This document shows positions 38,391-47,185 of a DNA stretch of 64,000 bases, piece after piece; position 1 is the first letter of the stretch; each line of letters starts with the position of its first letter. Where the stretch lies: assembly GCF_002943715.1 (NCBI RefSeq), contig NZ_MQUA01000014.1, positions 62,001 through 126,000 of the forward strand, written 5' to 3'. The stretch comes from Polaribacter filamentus (lineage in GTDB: Bacteria > Bacteroidota > Bacteroidia > Flavobacteriales > Flavobacteriaceae). The notes beneath the pieces are model-generated. The model saw nothing but the letters and a program-made list of their open reading frames with translations, had not been told where the DNA came from and did not search any database. Both the position numbers and the translations under genes were made by a program.

Positions 38391-38422
38391 AAAAAGGTTG
38401 AGAATTTTCTCAACCTTTTTTT
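38391..38422 (+). terminator. Intrinsic terminator of the receptor/hydrolase pair
   Basis: AAAAAGGTTGAGAA and TTCTCAACCTTTTT form a long perfect stem with a tiny loop and a following T run. It abuts the stop of the decayed lipoprotein gene on the other strand. Confidence 0.8.
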
Positions 38423-38837
38423 ATGGTACTAACTTTTGTGCTATTTTATATAAGGCTAGCATTTCTTTTGGTGGATTTCTGTGATCAAAATCTGATGACA
38501 TATAGTTTATGTCATTTTTTTGATGTAAAATCGACCAATTACTGCGCCATCATAAAAACGTTTATAAGAAGGAGCGGTTAAATTGGCGATCTTAGAGAGT
38601 TTAATTTTTGATATAACAATACATATTGCCTACCTTAATTTCGTTTAAAACTGTTGATTTATCCTTAGAAACAGATTTAAAAGCGATTGTATTCCTTTTA
38701 AAATGAATGCTTATAAAACTACCTTTTGTTTCAGCTTCATAATAAGCATCAATTTTAGAGTCATCAATCTTTTTCTGTAAAGAACAACTCGTGAACAATA
38801 CTATAAACGGAAGGGCAACTTTAATCAGAATATTCAT
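38421..38837 (-). pseudogene. Conserved small lipoprotein split by two compensating frameshifts
   Basis: The intact frame gives only 78 residues (MNILIKVALPFIVLFTSC..., Cys18 lipobox). Removing one T from the T run at 38605-38609 and adding one to the 7-T run at 38515-38521 yields a single 138-residue protein that continues IKLSKIANLTAPSYKRFYDG and then NDINYMSSDFDHRNPPKEML, ending QKLVP. The APxxKRFxDGA and FDHxNPPKEI pieces match a lipoprotein family I remember from flavobacteria, which makes the reconstruction convincing. Function unknown. Two frameshifts about 90 bases apart that cancel out are consistent with sequencing errors as well as with decay. Confidence 0.65.
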
Positions 38838-38868
38838 CTTAAAACATCGTTCAGAATTTTAAAGATAT

Positions 38869-38899
38869 AAAAAACTGCCTCAGATTTTGAGACAGTTTT
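38869..38899 (-). terminator. Intrinsic terminator of sufS
   Basis: AAACTGCCTCA and TGAGACAGTTT arms with one mismatch, followed by a T run on the minus strand. It lies 22 bases after the sufS stop. Confidence 0.7.
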
Positions 38900-38920
38900 A
38901 TTATACGATTTATAGTAAAT

Positions 38921-40135
38921 TTAAGAAAGCATCATTTGTGCTTTTTTAACGCCTTCAATAAAAATATCTATTTCTTTCTTTGTGTTGTAAAAAGAAAAGG
39001 AAGCTCTTATAGTTCCTGGTATTTTATAGTAATCCATAATTGGTTGTGCGCAATGGTGTCCTGTTCTTACAGCAATTCCTAGTTTATCTAAAATTGCACC
39101 CATATCGTAGGGATGAATTCCATCAATATTAAAAGAAATTACGGCTGTTTTTTTAGCGGATGTTCCGTAAATTCTCAGTCCTTCAATTTTTAAAAGTTCT
39201 TGTGTTCCGTATTTTAAAAGCTCATGTTCATAAGCTGCAATAGTGTCAAAACCAACAGCATTCATGTAATCTAAAGCTACACCAAAGGCAATTCCTCCGC
39301 AAATATTTGGCGTTCCTGCTTCAAATTTATGAGGCAAACCTGCGTAGGTAGTTTTTTTAAATGATACCGTAGCAATCATCTCTCCACCACCTTGATATGG
39401 TGGTAATTTTTCTAACCACTCTTGTTTACCATATAAAAATCCAACTCCGGTTGGCCCGCACAATTTATGAGCAGAAGCCACATAAAAATCTGCATTTAAT
39501 TTTTGAACATCCGGTTTTATATGAGGAGTTGCTTGAGCGCCATCGATTAAAACAGCAGCACCAATTTTATGAGCAGCTTCAATAATTTCTTCTATAGGAT
39601 TTACAGTTCCTAAAGCATTGGAAACATGATTACAAAAAACTAATTTGGTTTTATTATTTAGCAATTGATGGTAGGTTTCCATATCCAAAGAACCTTCTTC
39701 GTTCATAGGAATCACTTTTAAAACCGCACCCGTTTTTTCGCATAACATCTGCCAAGGAACAATATTTGAATGATGTTCTAAAGCAGATACGATAAGTTCA
39801 TCACCCTTATTTAAAAGGGATGTAAATCCAGATGCAACGATGTTAATACTGTGCGTAGTTCCGGCCGTTAAAATTATTTCGTACGCTTCTTTTGCATTAA
39901 AATGCTTCTGAATTTTAATACGTGCTTCTTCATATTTATCTGTAGCTTCTTGACTTAAAGTATGCACCCCTCTATGAATATTTGCATTGTAATTGCTGTA
40001 ATAATCTACAATGGCATTAATAACAATTTGTGGTGTTTGGGAAGTAGCAGCATTATCAAAATAGACCAAAGGTTTTCCGTGAACAGTCCTTTTTAAAATA
40101 GGGAAATCTTCTCGAATTTTATCAATATTCAACAT
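38921..40135 (-). CDS. sufS: Cysteine desulfurase SufS
   Basis: 404 residues from ATG 40135 (MLNIDKIREDFPILKR), a standard SufS start; the open frame reaches 40171 but a TATCTTTG -7 box (40154-40161) argues for the inner start. PLP enzyme that takes sulfur from cysteine for Fe-S clusters. PLP Lys224 in SAHKLCGPTG; catalytic Cys362 in RTGHHCAQP; the GxxGHHxxQ-type loop of group II desulfurases. Unlike sufBCD it has its own promoter and terminator, and an IS200 relic and an IS4 element separate it from sufD. sufE is not seen nearby. Confidence 0.95.
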   Translation of the reverse strand: MLNIDKIREDFPILKRTVHGKPLVYFDNAATSQTPQIVINAIVDYYSNYNANIHRGVHTLSQEATDKYEEARIKIQKHFNAKEAYEIILTAGTTHSINIVASGFTSLLNKGDELIVSALEHHSNIVPWQMLCEKTGAVLKVIPMNEEGSLDMETYHQLLNNKTKLVFCNHVSNALGTVNPIEEIIEAAHKIGAAVLIDGAQATPHIKPDVQKLNADFYVASAHKLCGPTGVGFLYGKQEWLEKLPPYQGGGEMIATVSFKKTTYAGLPHKFEAGTPNICGGIAFGVALDYMNAVGFDTIAAYEHELLKYGTQELLKIEGLRIYGTSAKKTAVISFNIDGIHPYDMGAILDKLGIAVRTGHHCAQPIMDYYKIPGTIRASFSFYNTKKEIDIFIEGVKKAQMMLS

Positions 40136-40153
40136 AAAAATAGTTTTGAAATA

Positions 40154-40161
40154 CAAAGATA
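40154..40161 (-). promoter_or_regulatory. -7 box (TATCTTTG) of sufS
   Basis: TAnnTTTG match on the minus strand 19 bases ahead of the preferred sufS ATG. No convincing -33 TTG at normal spacing. Confidence 0.45.
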
Positions 40162-40239
40162 AACCTTGCAATTTTAAAGACGTAAAAAAGTCAATATGAA
40201 TTTCTTATTTTTATATTATCAAATATTATCAATTAATAA

Positions 40240-40510
40240 AAAATTTAAAAAGAGTGCTTGTAATATTACTTCTAATTATTATCGTTGTTTTAGTTTATAA
40301 TTATCCAAAAGTGTAGGTTATTGTGGGATATTCTTCCAAAAACATTGCGTCTTCTGTTTTTGTAGCCAATAGAACTTTGTAGGTTACAGCTAAAACTGAC
40401 ACTAATTTTTTCCAATAAAAATGGCGAAGGATCAGGTGTATACTTCGGATAAATATGCCTCGGCGAACGTTTTGCGGTTGGTAACTGGAAAGGCATTTTT
40501 TTTGAGAAGG
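40240..40510 (+). pseudogene. 5' remnant of a serine hydrolase (beta-lactamase-like) gene
   Basis: Reading on the plus strand gives KNLKRVLVILLLIIIVVLVYNYPK, a stop, then GYSSKNIASSVFVANRTL, another stop, and after a frame change FFPIKMAKDQVYTSDKYASANV. This is the membrane-anchored start of flavobacterial class-C beta-lactamase-like serine hydrolases as I remember them (NYPKLNIISGYSxKNMASSVFLA...). At least two stops and one frameshift, and nothing of the catalytic domain remains. It faces away from sufS and lies just left of the IS200-like relic. Confidence 0.5.
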
Positions 40511-40562
40511 TTTAGGAAGTATTTTTTTTATAAAAATAGGATTTTAATCGATAGAATTCCCA

Positions 40563-41040
40563 GAGGCACTGCCTCGGGCGTAGCGTAAAGATATGTATTT
40601 TTGTTTTTATGAGTGAACATATTTATAAGGGTCATAATAAAAGTTTGATATTATATCATTTTGTATGTCCTGTAAAATATAGGAGAACAGTTTTTACTTC
40701 TGATATTTCAAAGACATTTAAAGAGGTATGTTTGCAAATAGAGTTGCGTTATGATGTTCAATTTTTGATTCAGAGTGTTCCAACAAATTCACCTAAAAAA
40801 ACAATTAGTGCAATAAGAAGTATAACTGCAAAAGAAATTTTCAGGTTGCATCCAGAAGTTAAAAGGTTTTTATGGGGAGGAAAATTTTGGACAAGCGGTT
40901 ATTCTGTAAATACAGTAGGTCAATATGCCAATGAAGAAGTGATAAGAAAGTATCTTCAAAATCAAGGGAATTCAGATTATGAAAAGTTACATTCAGATCT
41001 ACTCCGATTGTTTTGATACTTCAATGGCTCTGCCTCGAGG
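40563..41040 (+). mobile_element. IS200/IS605-type relic (left hairpin, tnpA, right end)
   Basis: Begins with a perfect GAGGCA-C-TGCCTC hairpin (40563-40575), contains the transposase-like ORF (40609-41016) and ends in TGGCTCTGCCTCGAGGTAG, which is itself interrupted by the IS4-type element (41042-42493). IS200/605 elements have subterminal hairpins rather than terminal inverted repeats. The transposase lacks its HUH motif, so the element looks dead. Confidence 0.6.
40609..41016 (+). pseudogene. IS200-type transposase lacking the HUH catalytic motif
   Basis: 135 residues clearly related to IS200/IS605 TnpA: LYHFVCPVKYRRTVF at the start, QFLIQSVPTNSPKKTISAIRSITAKEIF in the middle, WGGKFWTSGYSVNTVGQY and VIRKYLQNQ at the end (the Y of the last helix is the usual nucleophile region). 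In intact relatives a stretch of about a dozen residues ending DHVHFLIQ precedes the SVP. Here it reads ELRYDVQFLIQSVP, so the first His is missing and the second is Gln. The catalytic site should not work. An in-frame deletion of about 11-13 residues plus a His-to-Gln change would explain this. Confidence 0.75.
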
Positions 41041-41041
41041 T

Positions 41042-42493
41042 CAATGTCATTAAGTTAAGGGATTTTCATATGCTATCTTTTTGATTTTTAGTAACTTTCG
41101 GTTTCTCTCTTCTAACATATTTCCTTATATTTCTTTGATAATATCTATTGGGTCTTATAGGGACTAGTTCTTGTTTGAACAGTATTTTAATTTGCTCCAC
41201 AATAGCTTCCATATCTGTATTAGAGAAAAATAAGGATACTATTTTATTCTTCAAAAAGCCATAAGATAAATTGGTGTTTATTTTATAAGTTAACTTTCTG
41301 TTTTTTGTTTGCTCTATTATTTCATCTTCTAAATCGCTGACGATTAGTGTCTGTACGTTACTAATGAATATAGCTGCATTGAAGTCTTGTAAAATACTTT
41401 GGTTGGAATAGCCTGAAAAATGCGCTACTTTTAATTTGTTTTTCAATTCATCGTAAAAAATTTCTACACCCCATCTTTTAAAATATAGTTCCTTGAATAT
41501 TTTATTAGGATACTTCTTGCTATCTAATAAAGAGGTGATTAATAATTCTGTTTCTCCGCTGGGTAATTTCACACGAAGTAATCTCACTTTTATCGGGGTA
41601 TTTCTATCATATTGTTTATCAGATACAACAGCGTTTTTACTTGGGAAAATTTCTACAATTTGACTTGTTTTATTACTGGCTATAAAAGTTTTAGTAACGC
41701 CACTAAAACTTGTTTTAATTCGCATCAAATAATCGATGTTTTTTATGCAATGCGTATTTATAAAATCATAAGAGGGATATCCTCTGTCATAAATAATCAA
41801 GTCGCGTGCTTTAGTTTTTACCAAATGTAGCAATCCTAAGGCCCTTTCTCCCTCTTTTTTTGGTGATAATTGACTATCTAAAACATACTTATTTAAAACA
41901 TCATAGAGTACAGAAACCCTTGCTTGAACGACGCCTGTATCTGTTTGATTTTTTACAAGACCGTAAATACCTTTCAACTCATCTGTAAAGGGAAGCGTAA
42001 TGGAAGAACCGTCAACTGCTAAAACTCTAAATCCATTCCATAATTTTATTCCTAGTTCATTATCGGTATAAAATTCATCAATGAGCATCTCACTTAATTT
42101 TTTAAAAACTCCTGGTTGTATTTTTTTACGACATTGCACGAAAGCACTTTTTGTAAAAGATTTTAAACTTAATAGACCGCAGTCTCGTCTTAAATGATTT
42201 ACAAAGTTTTCTATTTCTATAGAAAGGCTTTTTGTTAAAAAATTCATCATAAGTAATAAGGTTGTAGAAAAGGATTGTTTTCTTGTTCTTGTAAAATCTT
42301 TTTCTGAAACTCTAAAGCTTTCTTTAAGTTGACTACTAAAAATTTCTTTACCGATCTTTTTAAAAATAAAAATAGGTGTTTTTTTTCATCTTACATCTAA
42401 TTGATTATCAGTTAAATATACGAAATTAATTTGAATATAACTAATTTAATTATCTGAATATCAGTTATTTAAATCGTTAACTTAATGACATTG
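41042..42493 (-). mobile_element. IS4-family insertion sequence with 10-bp target duplication
   Basis: 1452 bp bounded by 17-bp near-perfect inverted repeats CAATGTCATTAAGTTAA (41042-41058 and 42477-42493), flanked by the direct repeat GCCTCGAGGT (41032-41041 and 42494-42503). The duplication splits the right end of the IS200-type relic, so the IS4 insertion came later. Contains one transposase gene on the minus strand. Confidence 0.92.
41066..42250 (-). CDS. IS4 family transposase
   Basis: 394-residue DDE transposase. First Asp in LAVDGSSITLPF, second in LIIYDRGYPSYDF, and the YREK box Y-x2-R-x3-E-x6-K in YFKRWGVEIFYDELKNKL, which is exact and holds the catalytic Glu. N- and C-terminal parts are of normal length, so it is probably an active or recently active enzyme. 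It is the only gene of the 41042-42493 element. Confidence 0.93.
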   Translation of the reverse strand: MMNFLTKSLSIEIENFVNHLRRDCGLLSLKSFTKSAFVQCRKKIQPGVFKKLSEMLIDEFYTDNELGIKLWNGFRVLAVDGSSITLPFTDELKGIYGLVKNQTDTGVVQARVSVLYDVLNKYVLDSQLSPKKEGERALGLLHLVKTKARDLIIYDRGYPSYDFINTHCIKNIDYLMRIKTSFSGVTKTFIASNKTSQIVEIFPSKNAVVSDKQYDRNTPIKVRLLRVKLPSGETELLITSLLDSKKYPNKIFKELYFKRWGVEIFYDELKNKLKVAHFSGYSNQSILQDFNAAIFISNVQTLIVSDLEDEIIEQTKNRKLTYKINTNLSYGFLKNKIVSLFFSNTDMEAIVEQIKILFKQELVPIRPNRYYQRNIRKYVRREKPKVTKNQKDSI

Positions 42494-42531
42494 GCCTCGA
42501 GGTAGTTAATTTTTCTAATAAATTCACAAAA

Positions 42532-42554
42532 AAACCACGCAATTTGCGTGGTTT
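42532..42554 (-). terminator. Intrinsic terminator downstream of sufD
   Basis: AAACCACGCAA and TTGCGTGGTTT around a single T, followed by a T run on the minus strand. This ends the sufA-sufD transcript before the IS elements, so sufS is a separate unit. Confidence 0.75.
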
Positions 42555-42584
42555 AAATTTTATGAAATAAAGCTAGAATATAAT

Positions 42585-43898
42585 TTACAAATCAAAACCA
42601 ATATTTATTCCTAATTTGTCGGCAATTAACTTCGTAATTCTAGATTTTACTTCAGGTATTTTTACACTTTCTAATACGGTATTTGCAAAAGCATACATCA
42701 ATAACGCTTTTCCTTCTTTCATCGGAATTCCACGTTGTTGCATGTAAAATAAAGCATCATTATCTAGTTGACCAATAGTACAACCATGAGAACATTTTAC
42801 ATCATCAGCAAAAATTTCTAGTTGAGGTTTTGCATTGATCGTTGCCTTATCACTTATTAAAACATTATTATTTTGTTGATAAGCGTTTGTTTTCTGAGCT
42901 TCTTTATTAACGATTACTTTTCCGTTAAAAACACCTGTAGAACGATCATTAAATATGCCTTTATAATCTTGGTGACTCTCGCAATTTGGCTCAATATGAT
43001 GCACCAAAGTATGATGATCTACATGTTGTTTTCCTTCAATAATGGAAATTCCTTTTAAGATAGAATCTATATGTTCTCCATTTTGATAGAAGCTTAAATT
43101 GTTTCGTGTAATATTTCCTCCAAAAGAGAAAGTATGCATAGAAACCACACTATTTGATTTTTGATCGATAAAAGTATTATCAACCAAAGAAGCGTTTACT
43201 TCATCATTTTGAATCTTATAATAATCTATAGTAGCATTTCTACCAGCAAAAATTTCTGTAACTACGTTCGATAAAACTGCGTTTGATGTTAAACTTTGAT
43301 GGCGTTCTATAATTTGAACATGCGAATTGTCTTCAACTACAATTAAATTTCTTGGCTGCACTATGCTTGCTGCTTCAGAACCAGTTGTAAAATTGATAAT
43401 CTGAATAGGCTTTTCTACTTCAATATTTTTAGGGATATAAATATAAGCTCCTTCGTTTGCAAAAGCCGTATTTAAAGACGTTAAATTGTCTTGCTTTGCA
43501 ACTTTATTAAAATAGTTTTCAATTACAGAACTGTATTTAGATTTTGATAAAGCGGAAGAAAGTAAACAAATATCTTTTCCATCATGCGTAACATCAGAAA
43601 GGAAAGAACTGTATTTTCCGTCAATAAAAACAACTTTAAAGGTATCTATATCATGAATAAAATAGTTCTTTACATCAGCAAATTGAACAGAATTTTCTTT
43701 ATTAAGAAAAATGCTGAAATCATTCTTTAAAACAGTGTTTAAAGAGGTGTATTTCCAATCTTCTAATTTTTTAGTAGGGAAACCTAGCTTTTCAAAATTT
43801 TCTAAAGCTTCTGTTCTAATTTCATGAATGTCAGAATTGATATCAATTCCGTTTTCAAAAGCTACATATGATGATAGTATTTTTTCTTTTAATTCCAT
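42585..43898 (-). CDS. sufD: Fe-S cluster assembly protein SufD
   Basis: 437 residues from ATG 43898 (MELKEKILSSYVAFEN); an upstream in-frame ATG at 43940 adds 14 unlikely residues. SufD forms the SufBC2D scaffold with SufB. The beta-helix core and the C-terminal HGCTIGQLDNDALFYMQQRGIPM segment (about 364-386) are present, the latter containing the conserved His and Cys. It follows sufC by a 140-base spacer on the same strand. Confidence 0.95.
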   Translation of the reverse strand: MELKEKILSSYVAFENGIDINSDIHEIRTEALENFEKLGFPTKKLEDWKYTSLNTVLKNDFSIFLNKENSVQFADVKNYFIHDIDTFKVVFIDGKYSSFLSDVTHDGKDICLLSSALSKSKYSSVIENYFNKVAKQDNLTSLNTAFANEGAYIYIPKNIEVEKPIQIINFTTGSEAASIVQPRNLIVVEDNSHVQIIERHQSLTSNAVLSNVVTEIFAGRNATIDYYKIQNDEVNASLVDNTFIDQKSNSVVSMHTFSFGGNITRNNLSFYQNGEHIDSILKGISIIEGKQHVDHHTLVHHIEPNCESHQDYKGIFNDRSTGVFNGKVIVNKEAQKTNAYQQNNNVLISDKATINAKPQLEIFADDVKCSHGCTIGQLDNDALFYMQQRGIPMKEGKALLMYAFANTVLESVKIPEVKSRITKLIADKLGINIGFDL

Positions 43899-44038
43899 CT
43901 TTTTAGTCTTCAGTACTAAGTCTTTAGTTTTCAGTTTCACGCATGGTGATGAAACTTTTTACCAAAGCTGGTTATTTTTTTAAATTTAAGTTATTCAGTA
44001 TTGAGTGAGCTACTGCTAACTGCTACCGATTACTGCTT

Positions 44039-44785
44039 TTATGCCATTTCTTTAATCCAATCATATCCTTTTGCTTCTAGCTCTAAAGCTAGAGAAGCGT
44101 CGCCAGTTTTCACGATTTTTCCGTCGTATAAAACATGCACAAAATCAGGAACGATATATTCTAACAAACGTTGATAATGCGTAATAATAACTACTGCATT
44201 GTCTTTCGATTTTAACTTGTTTACGCCGTTTGCAACAATACGCAAAGCATCAATATCTAAACCAGAATCCGTTTCATCTAAGATGGATAATTTTGGTTCT
44301 AACATTGCCATTTGAAAGATTTCGTTACGTTTCTTTTCTCCTCCAGAAAAACCTTCATTTAAAGAACGAGATAAAAATTTACGATCTATTTCTAATAATT
44401 CAGATTTTTCACGAATCATTTTTAACATGTCTTTTGCAGGCATGTCTTCTAAACCTTTTGCTTTACGCGTTGCGTTAATAGCGGTTTTTATAAAGTTGGT
44501 TACAGAAACTCCAGGAATTTCTACTGGATATTGAAACGATAAAAACACACCATTATGCGCTCTTTCCTCTGGGGCAAGTTCGCTGATATCTTCACCATTT
44601 AATTCTATAATTCCGTCTGTAACGTCATAGTCGTCTTTACCAGCAATAATGTTTGCTAAAGTACTTTTTCCAGCACCATTTGGACCCATAATTGCATGTA
44701 CTTCGCCTGCATTTACTTCTAAATTCAATCCTTTTAAAATTGATTTTCCTTCTATTTTGGCGTGTAAGTTGTTAATTTTTAGCAT
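44039..44785 (-). CDS. sufC: Fe-S assembly ATPase SufC
   Basis: 248-residue ABC ATPase of the SUF system. Walker A GPNGAGKSTLANIIAG (about 34-49), ABC signature LNEGFSGGEKKRNEIFQMA (about 140-158, where FSGGE is the SufC version), Walker B LSILDETDSGLDIDAL (about 166-181). It powers the SufBC2D scaffold. Starts 12 bases after the metallo-beta-lactamase-fold lipoprotein gene, an unusual neighbour. Confidence 0.96.
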   Translation of the reverse strand: MLKINNLHAKIEGKSILKGLNLEVNAGEVHAIMGPNGAGKSTLANIIAGKDDYDVTDGIIELNGEDISELAPEERAHNGVFLSFQYPVEIPGVSVTNFIKTAINATRKAKGLEDMPAKDMLKMIREKSELLEIDRKFLSRSLNEGFSGGEKKRNEIFQMAMLEPKLSILDETDSGLDIDALRIVANGVNKLKSKDNAVVIITHYQRLLEYIVPDFVHVLYDGKIVKTGDASLALELEAKGYDWIKEMA

Positions 44786-44797
44786 GATATAAATATC

Positions 44798-45631
44798 TTA
44801 TTTTTTTAATAATTTTTCTAATTTTTCAAAAGCTACTGGAGAATGTTGAATGATTACTTCTGCATTTTTTTCCTTGGCAAAAGCTTCAAACGAATCCATG
44901 CTTTCTATGGTTTGTTTTACATCGTAATTAAAAGAAGGCACTCCTTTATTGGCTCTATTTTCTTCAAAGTGATATAAATCACCCGTTAACAAAACAGGTT
45001 TTTCTAAGCCAGCAACTTCTACATATAAAGCTTGATGCCCAATTGTATGGCCTGGCGTGTATTTAATAACAACGGTTCCGTCACCAAAAACATCAAAATC
45101 ACCCTTTATTTTTTGAACATTTTTTAGTGCTGCTACCGCAGGATTTTTCACTTTTGCGGAATCTCCGGCAACTGAATTGTATTCATTTTCTTGTACAATC
45201 CAAGTAGCATCTTTCATTAAATTTGCATGACCTGTATGGTCAAAATGTGAGTGAGACATTGCAAAGTATTTAAAATCTCCAATTTTAAAACCAATCGATT
45301 TTAATTGATTTACCAAAGAATCTGGTCTTCTAATAGCATAAACGCCACTTGGCTCGTTATAAGGTTCTGGCATTACCAATTGTTCTGGCAAACCTGCATC
45401 CCACATTAAGTTTCCTTTTGGATGAGAAATTACATAATATGCATCTGCAAATTGTTTTGTTTTACCTGTATACGCAGTGTCTTGCGAAAAAACCTCTAAT
45501 TTTTTGACCAAAATAGAACCACCAACCAATTGATATAATTTAACTTTTGGCTTCGTAGCTTCTTCTTTTTTTTCTGATTTTTTACAACTTACAATACTAA
45601 TTGCAAGAAGTAAGAAGAGTATATTTTTCAT
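44798..45631 (-). CDS. Metallo-beta-lactamase-fold lipoprotein (AHL lactonase-like) inside the suf operon
   Basis: 277 residues, lipoprotein signal with lipobox SIVSC (Cys16). The MBL metal motif SHSHFDHTGH is at residues 126-135 (His127, His129, Asp131, His132), further ligands likely His of TPGHTIGHQALY (about 194) and Asp of TGDLYH (about 217). Fold and loop lengths resemble AttM/AiiA acyl-homoserine-lactone lactonases, although these lipoproteins in Bacteroidetes have no proven substrate. It lies between sufB (59 bases away) and sufC (12 bases), so it is transcribed with the suf genes but acts outside the cytoplasm. Acquisition by insertion is plausible. Confidence 0.88.
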   Translation of the reverse strand: MKNILFLLLAISIVSCKKSEKKEEATKPKVKLYQLVGGSILVKKLEVFSQDTAYTGKTKQFADAYYVISHPKGNLMWDAGLPEQLVMPEPYNEPSGVYAIRRPDSLVNQLKSIGFKIGDFKYFAMSHSHFDHTGHANLMKDATWIVQENEYNSVAGDSAKVKNPAVAALKNVQKIKGDFDVFGDGTVVIKYTPGHTIGHQALYVEVAGLEKPVLLTGDLYHFEENRANKGVPSFNYDVKQTIESMDSFEAFAKEKNAEVIIQHSPVAFEKLEKLLKK

Positions 45632-45648
45632 TTTATGTTTCGCTTTTA

Positions 45649-45674
45649 TGTTTATTCGATTGAATGAATAAACA
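45649..45674. repeat. 9-bp palindrome in the sufB / MBL gap
   Basis: TGTTTATTC and GAATAAACA around 8 bases, upstream of the MBL gene. It could be a regulator binding site or a weak attenuator. Confidence 0.4.
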
Positions 45675-45690
45675 ATTACACAAATTTCTG

Positions 45691-47139
45691 TTACCCTACA
45701 CTTCCTTCAAGAGAGATTTCCAATAATTTTTGAGCTTCTACAGCAAATTCCATCGGCAACTTATTAAGTACCTCTTTACTAAAGCCGTTTACAATTAAAG
45801 CGATGGCTTTCTCTGTGTCAATACCACGTTGATTGCAATAAAACAATTGTTCTTCACCAATTTTACTCGTGGTTGCTTCGTGTTCAATTTGTGCCGATTT
45901 GTTTTTTACTTCAATGTATGGAAACGTGTGGGCGCCACATGCATTTCCCATCAATAAAGAATCACATTGAGAGAAATTACGAGCGTTTTCTGCTCTAGCA
46001 TTTATCTGAACTAAACCTCTATATGAATTTTGTGAATTACCGGCAGAAATTCCTTTAGAAATAATGGTAGACTTGGTGTTTTTACCCAAATGAATCATTT
46101 TTGTTCCTGTATCAGCTTGCTGATAATGATTGGTTACTGCTATCGAATAAAATTCACCTACAGAATTATTTCCTTTTAAAATACAACTTGGATATTTCCA
46201 AGTTATAGCAGAACCTGTCTCTACTTGAGTCCAAGAAATTTTTGCATTTGTTTCACACAAACCTCTTTTCGTAACAAAGTTGAAAACACCACCTTTTCCG
46301 TTTTTATCTCCAGGATACCAGTTTTGTACCGTAGAATATTTAATTTCTGCATCATCCATAGCAATTAATTCTACAACTGCTGCGTGTAGTTGATTTTCAT
46401 CTCTACTTGGCGCTGTACAACCCTCTAAATAAGACACGTAACTTCCTTTGTCTGCAACAACAAGTGTTCTTTCAAACTGACCTGTTCCGCCTTCATTAAT
46501 TCTAAAATACGTTGATAATTCCATCGGACAACGAACTCCTTTTGGAATGTAGCAGAAAGATCCATCAGAAAAAACTGCCGAATTTAATGCTGCATAAAAG
46601 TTGTCTGAGGTTGGTACAACAGTTCCTAAATATTTTCTAACTAACTCTGGATGTTCTTGAATAGCTTCAGAAATTGGCATAAAAATAATACCTTTTTCAC
46701 CTAATGATTTCTTGAAAGTTGTTGCTACAGAAACAGAATCTATAACAATATCTACGGCAACATTGGCTAGTTTTTTTTGCTCATCAATAGAGATACCTAA
46801 TTTCTTAAAAGTCTCTAATAAATCGGGATCAACCTCATCTAAAGAATCTAATTTAGGTTTCTTTTTTGGCGCAGAATAGTAGGCAATTTCTTGAAAATTT
46901 GGTTTAGGGTAGGTTACGTTTGCCCATTCTGGCTCTTTCATTTTTTCCCAAACACGAAATGCCTCTAAACGCCAATCAGTCATCCATTTTGGTTCGTTTT
47001 TCTTTTTAGAAATTGCACGAACTACATCTTCATTTAACCCTTTGGCAAAGGTTTCGCTTTCCATTTCTGTATAAAAACCATACTCGTATTCTTTGGTTTT
47101 TAATTCTTCTTTTAAATCGTCTTCAGTATATTTACTCAT
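45691..47139 (-). CDS. sufB: Fe-S cluster assembly protein SufB
   Basis: 482 residues from ATG 47139 ([13 protein letters not shown]). The open frame extends to 47247 across the sufA stop, but that part is not SufB-like. Core motifs: [26 protein letters not shown] (about 221-246), [20 protein letters not shown] (about 260-279) with the conserved Cys, and [15 protein letters not shown] (about 372-386); C-terminal [21 protein letters not shown] (about 427-447) has the essential Cys. Partner of SufC and SufD. sufA is 46 bases upstream. Confidence 0.96.
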   Translation of the reverse strand: MSKYTEDDLKEELKTKEYEYGFYTEMESETFAKGLNEDVVRAISKKKNEPKWMTDWRLEAFRVWEKMKEPEWANVTYPKPNFQEIAYYSAPKKKPKLDSLDEVDPDLLETFKKLGISIDEQKKLANVAVDIVIDSVSVATTFKKSLGEKGIIFMPISEAIQEHPELVRKYLGTVVPTSDNFYAALNSAVFSDGSFCYIPKGVRCPMELSTYFRINEGGTGQFERTLVVADKGSYVSYLEGCTAPSRDENQLHAAVVELIAMDDAEIKYSTVQNWYPGDKNGKGGVFNFVTKRGLCETNAKISWTQVETGSAITWKYPSCILKGNNSVGEFYSIAVTNHYQQADTGTKMIHLGKNTKSTIISKGISAGNSQNSYRGLVQINARAENARNFSQCDSLLMGNACGAHTFPYIEVKNKSAQIEHEATTSKIGEEQLFYCNQRGIDTEKAIALIVNGFSKEVLNKLPMEFAVEAQKLLEISLEGSVG

Positions 47140-47152
47140 AATTTTTTTTTTA

Positions 47153-47180
47153 CTCCTTCCTTTTGGGAAGGCTGGGATGG
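47153..47180. repeat. CTCCTTCCTTTTGGGAAGG hairpin
   Basis: CCTTCC and GGAAGG arms in the sufA-sufB gap; related to the elements at 14447 and 19124. It could attenuate readthrough from sufA. Confidence 0.4.
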
Positions 47181-47185
47181 TGTTT

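Noticed and set aside
40290..40496. 68-residue minus-strand frame
   Set aside because: Antisense to the serine hydrolase remnant; composition not protein-like.
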